Source: Streptomyces sp. ATexAB-D23 (GTDB lineage Bacteria; Actinomycetota; Actinomycetes; Streptomycetales; Streptomycetaceae). From it: DNA of 64,000 nt. Each line of letters opens with the position of its first letter. Within the stretch, counting starts at the first letter, position 1. The DNA lies in NCBI RefSeq assembly GCF_000373645.1, contig NZ_KB892024.1, positions 381,591 to 445,590 on the forward strand, written 5' to 3'. Shown here piece by piece: positions 57,843-64,000 of the stretch. A program made the position numbers and the translations under genes. The notes under the pieces were generated by a model. It had not been told where the DNA came from. It saw nothing but the letters and a program-made list of their open reading frames with translations, and ran no database searches.

Positions 57843-58757
57843 GTGTCCGGATTTGTAGAAAAGCCCGAGCCCGTGCAGGTACCGGGACTCACCCACCTGC
57901 ACACCGGCAAGGTGCGAGACCTGTACCGGAACGAGGCCGGTGACCTCGTCATGGTCGCCAGCGACCGGATGTCCGCCTACGACTGGGTGCTGCCGACCGA
58001 GATCCCGGACAAGGGCCGTGTCCTGACCCGCCTCTCGATGTGGTGGTTCGACCAGCTCGCCGACCTCGTGCCCAACCACGTCCTGTCGACCGAGGTGCCC
58101 GCCGGGGCCCCCGACGACTGGGCCGGCCGCACCATGATCTGCAAGTCGCTGCGGATGGTCCCGGTCGAGTGCGTGGCCCGCGGCTACCTGACGGGCTCCG
58201 GCCTCACCGAGTACAACGAGTCCCGCACGGTCTGCGGCCTCGCCCTCCCCGACGGCCTCGTGGACGGCTCCGAGCTTCCGGGCGCCATCTTCACCCCCGC
58301 CACCAAGGCGGCCGTCGGTGACCACGACGAGAACGTGAGCTACGAGGAGGTGGCCCACCAGGTCGGCACCGAGACGGCCGCCCTGCTGCGCCGGACGACC
58401 CTGGACGTCTACGGCCGGGCCCGCGACATCGCACGCGAGCGCGGGATCATCCTCGCGGACACCAAGTTCGAGTTCGGCTTCGCGCCCACCGCCGACGGCG
58501 GCGAGGAACTGATCATCGCCGACGAGGTGCTGACCCCGGACTCCTCCCGCTTCTGGCCTGCCGCCTCCTGGGAGCCGGGCCACGCCCAGCCGTCGTACGA
58601 CAAGCAGTTCGTACGCGACTGGCTGACCTCGCCGGCCTCCGGCTGGGACCGCAGGAGCGAGCAGCCCCCGCCGGCGCTGCCCCAGGAGATCGTGGACGCG
58701 ACCCGCGCCAAGTACATCGAGGCGTACGAACTCCTCACCGGCACGCCCTGGAAGTAG
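57843..58757 (+). CDS. purC: Phosphoribosylaminoimidazole-succinocarboxamide synthase
   Basis: 304 aa. SAICAR synthase: conserved TGKVRDLYRN, VASDRMSAYDWVLP, RMVPVECVARGYLTGSG and ADTKFEFGF (motif for Asp/Lys ATP binding) and DEVLTPDSSRFW. It joins CAIR with aspartate in purine synthesis. Length fits the ~300-residue bacterial/fungal form. GTG 57843. Followed by an intrinsic-type terminator. Confidence 0.96.
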   Translation: MSGFVEKPEPVQVPGLTHLHTGKVRDLYRNEAGDLVMVASDRMSAYDWVLPTEIPDKGRVLTRLSMWWFDQLADLVPNHVLSTEVPAGAPDDWAGRTMICKSLRMVPVECVARGYLTGSGLTEYNESRTVCGLALPDGLVDGSELPGAIFTPATKAAVGDHDENVSYEEVAHQVGTETAALLRRTTLDVYGRARDIARERGIILADTKFEFGFAPTADGGEELIIADEVLTPDSSRFWPAASWEPGHAQPSYDKQFVRDWLTSPASGWDRRSEQPPPALPQEIVDATRAKYIEAYELLTGTPWK

Positions 58758-58770
58758 CCACCGCACACGA

Positions 58771-58802
58771 AGAAGCCCCCGGCCGGAAGGCCGGGGGCTT
58801 CT
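58771..58802 (+). terminator. Terminator after purC
   Basis: 14-bp perfect stem (AGAAGCCCCCGGCC with GGCCGGGGGCTTCT) and GGAA loop, starting 13 bases after the purC stop. It also lies just downstream of the tRNA-Gly read from the other strand. Confidence 0.85.
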
Positions 58803-58812
58803 TGCTGAACCG

Positions 58813-58885
58813 AGCGGACGACCAGGTTCGAACTGGCGACCTCAACCTTGGCAAGGTTGCGCTCTACCAACTGAGCTACGTCCGC
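58813..58885 (-). tRNA. tRNA-Gly, anticodon GCC (copy 1)
   Basis: 73 nt without encoded CCA. Acceptor GCGGACG pairs with CGTCCGC; anticodon arm CAACC-TTGCCAA-GGTTG gives GCC; D-arm and T-arm GTTCGAAC are regular. Identical in sequence to the copy at 63058-63130. Confidence 0.95.
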
Positions 58886-58907
58886 AAGCGCCGAAGCGCG
58901 AGGACCA

Positions 58908-59519
58908 CTATACCCAACCCCGCTCCCTCGCGAGACGCACCGCCGCATGACGGTTCTCCGCCCCGAGCTTCGAGGCCGCCGCCGAGAGGTAGTTGCGCAC
59001 GGTCCCCTGCGACAGCGAAGCCCGGTCGGCGATCTCCGAGACCGGCGCCCCGTCCGCCGCCAGCTCCAGCACCTCGGCCTCGCGCACGGTCAGCGGCGAG
59101 TCCCCCGCGGAGATCGCGTCCGCCGCCAACTCCGGGTCCACATAACGGTTTCCGGCGTGCACGGTACGGATGATCCCGGCCAGCTGGCGGGCGCTCACCG
59201 TCTTCGGCACGAACGCCCGCACCCCCGCCGCGAGCGCCCGTTTGAGGTGCCCGGGACGGCCGTGACTGGTCACGATCATCGTCCGGCAGTCCGGAAGCTC
59301 GGCCCGCAGCGATGTGGCCACGCTCACACCGTCCGCCCCCGGCATCTCCAGGTCCAGCACCGCCACATCGGGGCGGTGCGCGCGGGCCATCGCGAGCGCC
59401 TCCGGGCCCGTCGCCGCCTCCGCGACGACCACGAGGTCGTCCTCCAGCGCGAGGAGGGCGGCGAGCGCGCCCCGGATCAGATGCTCGTCGTCGGCGAGCA
59501 GCACCCGTACCGCGGTCAT
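58908..59519 (-). CDS. LuxR-family response regulator
   Basis: 203 aa. Receiver: LLADDEHLIRGAL, DVAVLDLEMPGADG (Asp ~54), MIVTSHGRPGH; HTH at LTVREAEVLELAADGAPVSEI and SQGTVRNYLSAAASKL. Paired with the kinase gene by ATGA overlap at 59516-59519. Likely controls the ABC transporter genes encoded upstream, in the manner of DesK-R/LiaSR-type sets. Stop lies 23 bases before the tRNA-Gly 5' end. Confidence 0.93.
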   Translation of the reverse strand: MTAVRVLLADDEHLIRGALAALLALEDDLVVVAEAATGPEALAMARAHRPDVAVLDLEMPGADGVSVATSLRAELPDCRTMIVTSHGRPGHLKRALAAGVRAFVPKTVSARQLAGIIRTVHAGNRYVDPELAADAISAGDSPLTVREAEVLELAADGAPVSEIADRASLSQGTVRNYLSAAASKLGAENRHAAVRLARERGWV

Positions 59520-60988
59520 CGTCGTCCTTCCACGAGGCCCGGCCCCGGACCCACCATCACACCGGGACTCACCACGGAGCCCGGCCGCCCGGCCCCGGGG
59601 GCCGACGCCCCGGGAACCCCAGCCCCGGGGGCCGACGTCCTGGGAGCCCGCGCACCGCGAACCGCCGCCCCGGGCACGGTCTCCCCGCCCCCGCCCCGGG
59701 AGCGTCCGGCCAAGTCGTCGGTGCGATCGGCCTCCTCCCGGTCGCCCAGCGGGACGGTCGCCGTCAGCCGGAACAGCCCGCCCTGTGCGGGCCCCGCCTC
59801 CAGTGAGCCGTCGAGCGCGCCCAGCCGCTCGCGGAGGCCGGCCAGCCCGGAGCCCTGAGCGTCGGGCGCGGCCGCCGTCGAGGGTGACGTCGACGGCGAC
59901 TGTGCCGTCACCCCGTCGTTCTCCACGTGCAGCACGGCGCTGTCCGCGGTGGTCTCCAGCCGGATCACGCAGCGCCGGGGGTCGCCGTGCCGCAGCACGT
60001 TGGTCGCCGCCTCGCGGACCACCCAGCCGAGCGCCGCCTGCACGGGCGCGGGCAGCCGCTCCCCGGTGCCGTCGCTCACCACGCACTCGATTCCGGCCGC
60101 GCTCAGCACCCCCTGGGCCCCGGCCAGTTCCGTGATCAGGCTGGCCTCCCGGTAACCGCGCACCACATCGCGCACCTCCTGCTGCGAGGCGCGCGCTATC
60201 CGCTGCACCTCGACCATCTGATCCACCGCCTCCGGCCTGCCGCGCTGCGCCAGCTCCACCGCCAGCTCGCTCTTGAGCGCGATCACCGCGAGGTTGCGGC
60301 CCATCACGTCGTGCATGTCGCGCCCGAACCGCAGCCGCTCCTCGGCCACGGCGAGCCTGGCCTGTATGTCCCGGGCCTGCTCGGCCTGCCACATCACGCT
60401 CATGCTCCAGGCGCTCGGCCGTACCGAGATCAGGACCAGCACGCAGCCGAACAGGGTGCAGGGCACCACGCCGGCCAGGGTGCCGCCCCGCAGTCCGGAA
60501 GCGGCGAGCGCTCCGGTGGTCAGGAGGGTGAGGCAGAGCGACTCGATGACGAACCGCCGGACCGGGACCAGGAGCACGCGCGTGATCACGAGCGCCATCG
60601 GGGCGTTCAGCGCCATGAGCAGCAGCCCCGATCCATGCACCCCGTCCACGCCGGTCAGCGTCGCCAGCAGCCCGACGGCCAGGAGCATGAGCACCACGGG
60701 GGCGAGCAGCCGCCGCCCGGGGAAGACCGACGTCCCGAGGTAGTGCTCGTAGGCCACGGACAGATTGCGGTTGCTCAGCACGCACTGCGCCACGCTGACC
60801 AGGAGCAGCGCCACCCCCAGCGCCAGCGGCAGCGGCTCGTGCCGGATGTCGTGGTCGAAGGGAGCCCCCTGCCAGGCCAGGGTGAAGAGCCAGGGCATCG
60901 CGCAGATGGTGAACCGCGAGTACTGGTCTATCCGCTCCATCTTGCCGCGCTCCTGCCAACTGCGGTGCCAGCCCCGAAGGCGCATCAC
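59516..60988 (-). CDS. Membrane histidine kinase, DesK/LiaS type
   Basis: 490 aa. Six predicted N-terminal membrane helices (residues ~20-190; e.g. LLAPVVLMLLAVGLLATL, ALVITRVLLVPV). HisKA_3 block LRFGRDMHDVMGRNLAVIAL with the phosphoacceptor His, then HATPase VREAATNVLRHG and GSGLAGLRERLGALDG. A disordered Gly/Pro/Ala-rich C-terminal tail of about 70 residues is unusual. GTG 60988 or ATG 60985 after GGGAGG. Operon with the regulator (overlap) and probably with the ABC genes upstream. Confidence 0.9.
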   Translation of the reverse strand: MMRLRGWHRSWQERGKMERIDQYSRFTICAMPWLFTLAWQGAPFDHDIRHEPLPLALGVALLLVSVAQCVLSNRNLSVAYEHYLGTSVFPGRRLLAPVVLMLLAVGLLATLTGVDGVHGSGLLLMALNAPMALVITRVLLVPVRRFVIESLCLTLLTTGALAASGLRGGTLAGVVPCTLFGCVLVLISVRPSAWSMSVMWQAEQARDIQARLAVAEERLRFGRDMHDVMGRNLAVIALKSELAVELAQRGRPEAVDQMVEVQRIARASQQEVRDVVRGYREASLITELAGAQGVLSAAGIECVVSDGTGERLPAPVQAALGWVVREAATNVLRHGDPRRCVIRLETTADSAVLHVENDGVTAQSPSTSPSTAAAPDAQGSGLAGLRERLGALDGSLEAGPAQGGLFRLTATVPLGDREEADRTDDLAGRSRGGGGETVPGAAVRGARAPRTSAPGAGVPGASAPGAGRPGSVVSPGVMVGPGPGLVEGRR

Positions 60989-61003
60989 GGCCCGTCCTCC
61001 CTG

Positions 61004-61813
61004 TCAGCGTCGCGGATCCCAGCGGAACCACCGCTGCACAGCAAACACGCCCACCGCCGTCCAGACCAACCCCGCCAGCGCCGCCCCGAGCACCTCCGTG
61101 CCTCCCGATCCGCCGAGCCAGCCGGCCCGGATCAGGGTCATCACCCCGGTCAGCGGCAGGAGTTCGCAGAAGGTCGCCAGACGGTCGGGGAATATCTCCA
61201 GCGGGACGAAGAAGCCGGAGCCCATCATCGAGACGAGGAACAGCGGCAGGGTCGTCAGCTGGGCGGTCTGCACGGTGCGGGTGACCACGGAACTGACCGC
61301 GGCCAGCGCCGTCAGCAGCACCACGCCCAACAGCAGGCCCGCGAGGAGCAGTGCGGGGCGCTCGGGCGCGCCGAGCCCGAAGAAGGCCGTACCGGCGACG
61401 ACGATCACCAGGCTCTGTGCCAGGGCCAGCGCGCCCGCCGGCAGGGCGGTGCCCGCGAGGATCTCCCCGTCGGTGACCTCGCCGGTGCGCAGCCGCTTCA
61501 GGACCAGCTCCTCCCGCCGTGCCACGTACGCGGCGACCAGGTTCATGTAGACGGCCTGGAGCAGCACCGTCCCGATGCCGCCGACGAGCGCCGCCCCGGC
61601 CACGGTCATCCCGGTGCTCTTGAGGTCCACCTGCTCGAAGGTCGACTTCATGGCCATGATCATGGCCGCCGGCATCAACAGCGCGACGAAGATCGCCGTG
61701 CGGTTGCGGGCCAGCAGCGTCAGCTCGGCCCGCCCGAGGGCCGTCAGGCGGGTCCGGGCCGTGGTCCCCGTGGTGCGCTTCGTGGCCGGGGCGGCGGTGG
61801 TCGCGGTCGTCAT
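61004..61813 (-). CDS. ABC-2-type transporter permease
   Basis: 269 aa, six membrane helices after a Thr/Ala-rich N-terminal tail (MTTATTAAPATKRTTG). VGGIGTVLLQAVYMNLVAAY and LPLFLVSMMGSGFFVPLEIF are typical of DrrB/ABC-2 permeases. The ATG overlaps the stop of the ATPase gene. Exporter or lipid/antibiotic stress transporter; substrate unknown. The kinase start is 16 bases downstream of its stop, so the four genes form one operon. Confidence 0.92.
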   Translation of the reverse strand: MTTATTAAPATKRTTGTTARTRLTALGRAELTLLARNRTAIFVALLMPAAMIMAMKSTFEQVDLKSTGMTVAGAALVGGIGTVLLQAVYMNLVAAYVARREELVLKRLRTGEVTDGEILAGTALPAGALALAQSLVIVVAGTAFFGLGAPERPALLLAGLLLGVVLLTALAAVSSVVTRTVQTAQLTTLPLFLVSMMGSGFFVPLEIFPDRLATFCELLPLTGVMTLIRAGWLGGSGGTEVLGAALAGLVWTAVGVFAVQRWFRWDPRR

Positions 61814-62754
61814 GGAACAGGCACCTCTTCGGTCTGGGCGGCGGACTTCGCGATGTCGAGGAACGCCTCTTCGAGCGAGGCGGATCGGGCGTCGAGCCCC
61901 ACCAGCGGGACGTCGGACTCCGCGGCCCAGCGCAGCAGTTCGGTCAGGGCCTCCTGGAGCCGGTGCGTGCGGATCTCGATCCGCGGGCCGTCGGCGGCGG
62001 CGCGGAGCCCCAGGGGCAGCCGCGCCGCGGGTATGCCGTGGGGCAGCTCGAAGCGGATGCGGGCGGGGCGGGCGGCCGTCACCTCGGCGGTGGTGCCCGC
62101 GGTCACGATCCGGCCGCGGTGCATGATCGCCAGCCGGTCGGCGAGGGCTTCGGCCTCCTCCAGGTAATGCGTGGTGAGCAGCACGGTGATGCCGTCCTCC
62201 TGGAGTCGGCGCACCAGCTCCCAGGTGTCGCGCCGGCCCTCGGCGTCGAGACCGGTGGTCGGCTCGTCCAGGAAGAGCACCTCGGGCCGGCCGAGCAGGG
62301 CGAGCGCCAGGTCCAGCCGCCGCCGCTCGCCGCCGGAGAGCTGCTTGACCCGGACGCGGGCCCGGTGGCCGAGCCCGACCAGCTCCAGGGCCTCGCCGGT
62401 CGGCCGGGCGCCACTGGTGCAGCCCGCCCACATCCGTACCGTCTCGGCCACCGAGAGGTCGGACGGGAAGCCGCCCTCCTGGAGCATCACGCCTATCCGT
62501 GGGCGGACCCGGGAGCGCTCGGCGTACGGATCGTGGCCCAGCACCCGGACCGTGCCGCCGTCGGGGCGGGCGAGGCCCTCCAGAAGCTCGACGGTGGAAG
62601 TCTTTCCGGCGCCGTTCGTGCCGAGCAGGGCGAACAGCTCGCCGCGCGCCACGCTGAAGGAGACGCCGGTCACGGCCTCGAAGCCGCCGGCGTAACTGCG
62701 CCGGACGTCATCCGCCTGGATCACGCACTCACGGGACATGTCGTCGCTGGTCAT
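61810..62754 (-). CDS. ABC transporter ATP-binding protein
   Basis: 314 aa. Walker A GTNGAGKTSTVELL, signature QLSGGERRRLDLALA, Walker B VLFLDEPTTGLD, switch TTHYLEEAEAL. DrrA-like C-terminal extension of ~90 residues. First gene of the ATPase-permease-kinase-regulator operon. Start at 62754 or the inner ATG (MSRECVIQADDV, 62739). Conserved in Streptomyces between purC and the Lsr2-like gene, from memory. Confidence 0.93.
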   Translation of the reverse strand: MTSDDMSRECVIQADDVRRSYAGGFEAVTGVSFSVARGELFALLGTNGAGKTSTVELLEGLARPDGGTVRVLGHDPYAERSRVRPRIGVMLQEGGFPSDLSVAETVRMWAGCTSGARPTGEALELVGLGHRARVRVKQLSGGERRRLDLALALLGRPEVLFLDEPTTGLDAEGRRDTWELVRRLQEDGITVLLTTHYLEEAEALADRLAIMHRGRIVTAGTTAEVTAARPARIRFELPHGIPAARLPLGLRAAADGPRIEIRTHRLQEALTELLRWAAESDVPLVGLDARSASLEEAFLDIAKSAAQTEEVPVP

Positions 62755-62905
62755 GTCTCAAGGCTTCCTCCGCCGGACGGCCTACGGCAGTGCGCGCTGT
62801 CACCACCACCTATGACAAACGTCATGGGTGGTGCGAAGCGGGCCGGGAAAGCACCTGGTGTCGCGTCGGAGAAGCGGAAGCACCGGAATGCGACCAGGCC
62901 TCCCT

Positions 62906-63021
62906 GCACGAGGAAGACCCCCGATGCGAGGAGGACTGCCGGCGCGACGAAGACTGCCAGTGCGACGAAGATCCAGGCGCGACGAAGATCCAGGCACAGC
63001 GAAGATCCAGGCACGACGAAG
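62906..63021. repeat. Tandem 17-18-bp repeat, about seven degenerate copies
   Basis: GCGACGAAG cores recur at 62944, 62962, 62979, with variants at about 62908, 62926, 62996 and 63013, period 17-18. Lies in the 303-bp gap between the ABC operon and tRNA-Gly. Confidence 0.75.
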
Positions 63022-63049
63022 GCCCCGGTCGAAATCGACCGGGGCCTTC
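63018..63049 (-). terminator. Terminator of tRNA-Gly copy 2
   Basis: 15-bp stem (GAAGGCCCCGGTCGA with TCGACCGGGGCCTTC) with a 2-base loop (AA), 9 bases downstream of the tRNA 3' end on the minus strand. Confidence 0.75.
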
Positions 63050-63057
63050 GATATACG

Positions 63058-63130
63058 AGCGGACGACCAGGTTCGAACTGGCGACCTCAACCTTGGCAAG
63101 GTTGCGCTCTACCAACTGAGCTACGTCCGC
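63058..63130 (-). tRNA. tRNA-Gly, anticodon GCC (copy 2)
   Basis: 73 nt, base-for-base the same as 58813-58885. 5' end at 63130. No CCA encoded. Confidence 0.95.
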
Positions 63131-63210
63131 ATTGCAACCACTCGGCTTTCACCGGTGGAGCGAGCACTACTCTACCCGATCCACTGGAGTGGTCGTGAAG
63201 AGTGATGCAG

Positions 63211-63282
63211 AGCGGGTGACAGGAATTGCACACTGCGCCTTCCCCCTGGAAGGGGGATGTTCTGCTACTGAACTACACCCGC
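63211..63282 (-). tRNA. tRNA-Gly-like gene, anticodon TCC, irregular T-arm
   Basis: 72 nt. Acceptor GCGGGTG/CACCCGC, D-arm GTTC/GAAC and anticodon stem TCCCC/GGGGA around CTTCCAG (anticodon TCC) are good. The T-arm CAGTG-TGCAATT-CCTGT pairs poorly and the loop lacks TTC. It may be a decayed copy or a variant of the normal tRNA-Gly(TCC). Confidence 0.55.
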
Positions 63283-63471
63283 ACGCTGCTTGGGGTTCGG
63301 CTTTTCGGCCTTGCCCTTCGGCGTGCTCCAGACTCTAGCCGACCTGCGGGGGTGTCGCGCAAGTCGGCTCCCGAGAGGCGTCGCCCGGCGCCACCCTGAC
63401 GGGGCGTCGGGCGCGTCCGCCGCACGGGTCCGGCGCGGCCGGCCGGCCCGCACGCCGGTCCGGGCGCAGGA

Positions 63472-63807
63472 TCAACTGGCTTCCTGGAACGCCTCGTAGA
63501 CGCTTTTGGGAATCCGGCCCCGGGCCGGCACGTCCATCCGGTGCGAGCGCGCCCAGGCGCGCACCGCCGCGGGGTCGGGTGCGAGCGAGGTGTGCCGGTA
63601 CGAGACGGGAACCTTGCCGCGTTTGCCGGTATTTGTCTGCTTACGGCCGGCCGCCATGTACGGGGCCAGGGCTTTGCGCAGTTTCTTTGCGTTGGACGGA
63701 TTGAGGTCGATCTCGTACGACTTCCCGTCGAGGGCGAAGGAGACCGTTTCCGCCGCTGTTCCCCCGTCGATGTCGTCGGAGAGTGTGACCACTACGCGCT
63801 GCGCCAC
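63472..63807 (-). CDS. Lsr2-family nucleoid-associated protein
   Basis: 111 aa from GTG 63807: VAQRVVVTLSDDIDGGTAAE opens the dimerisation domain (SFALDGKSYEIDLNPSNAKK, residues ~25-44); the C-terminal DNA-binding domain is VRAWARSHRMDVPARGRIPK SVYEAF with the RGR AT-hook-like residues. Lsr2 binds AT-rich, often foreign, DNA and silences gene clusters. This is the smaller paralogue type (LsrL-like), judged from length and position, not tested. It could silence the low-GC element at 44-50 kb or the cluster. Confidence 0.88.
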   Translation of the reverse strand: MAQRVVVTLSDDIDGGTAAETVSFALDGKSYEIDLNPSNAKKLRKALAPYMAAGRKQTNTGKRGKVPVSYRHTSLAPDPAAVRAWARSHRMDVPARGRIPKSVYEAFQEAS

Positions 63808-64000
63808 GGATATCGGTCCTTTCCTACAGCATCGACGCGTCTGACATGCGCCGATGCCGGCCTTCCGGCTGTGAGCGCGGATGCGGCCCGACTGTTGTCG
63901 GTGTCGCGGGGGCAATGCTGCTTTCCCTGGTAATCATTTGTACAGCGACTGGTGCCGCATTGTGAAGCCCGCCCAATTACCTGCGCGTGTCCGCCCGCTA

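Overview
The window is high-GC DNA with strong third-position G/C bias, frequent GTG starts and many ATGA/GTGA start-stop overlaps. It carries SigB/SigF-family sigma factors, an Lsr2-family protein, a SARP regulator and a biosynthetic gene cluster. These point to a Streptomyces (or close relative) chromosome. From memory, the flanking order (SigF-like sigma factors, SpoU methylase, tadA, upp ... dnaX, purD, purC, two-component/ABC set, Lsr2-like) resembles the central SCO4034-SCO4076 part of S. coelicolor. I could not check that by alignment.

Left core (1-12.9 kb): two SigB/SigF-type sigma factors (one cut by the window edge), small conserved genes, a DUF371 fusion protein, a SpoU methylase, a homologue of the KamB/NpmA 16S rRNA A1408 methyltransferases, tRNA-Ser(CGA), tadA and its partner, upp, a LytR_C membrane protein, an HhH-GPD protein, an unusual seryl-tRNA synthetase of the non-actinobacterial type, and an ECF sigma factor with a probable regulatory membrane partner. 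At 12.9-17.2 kb three ArsR-type genes (one decayed) surround a SulP anion transporter, a HATPase, a PhnA-like zinc ribbon and a small membrane protein; two share an operator-like sequence.

Biosynthetic cluster (17.3-43.5 kb): a tightly packed, mostly overlapping row of genes on the + strand encodes an ABC exporter, malonyltransferase, AMP-ligase, ACP, PLP aminotransferase, LanB-type protein without the elimination domain, SbnA-like and SbnB-like diaminopropionate enzymes, ketoreductase, second ACP, FabZ-like dehydratase, a GNAT fusion, a GcvT-like protein, a single-chain ketosynthase-chain-length-factor fusion, a phosphopantetheinyl transferase and a condensation-like acyltransferase. An MFS exporter, a two-component system, a UbiA-family prenyltransferase and an AfsR/SARP regulator follow. 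The reading I favour is a reducing type II polyketide (polyene-like) chain joined to an amino-acid unit, probably 2,3-diaminopropionate, with a possible aminoacyl-tRNA-dependent step. I cannot match this gene set to a known product. SARP-type heptamer repeats lie just upstream of the first gene.

Integrated element (44.2-50.1 kb): a 116-bp direct repeat carrying the 3' part of tRNA-Ser(GGA) and its terminator flanks a roughly 5.8 kb island. It holds a possible nuclease, an N6-adenine DNA methylase with a target-recognition region, a small membrane protein and a frameshifted tyrosine integrase next to the intact tRNA. It looks like an immobilised remnant that carries a restriction-modification or defence module.

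Right core (50.2-64 kb): SRP 4.5S RNA, dnaX, purD, a membrane protein, a dimethylformamidase-like protein, purC, tRNA-Gly genes, a two-component system with an ABC transporter, and an Lsr2-family nucleoid protein. Several GC-rich tandem repeat patches sit in intergenic gaps. Nothing resembling a CRISPR array was seen.
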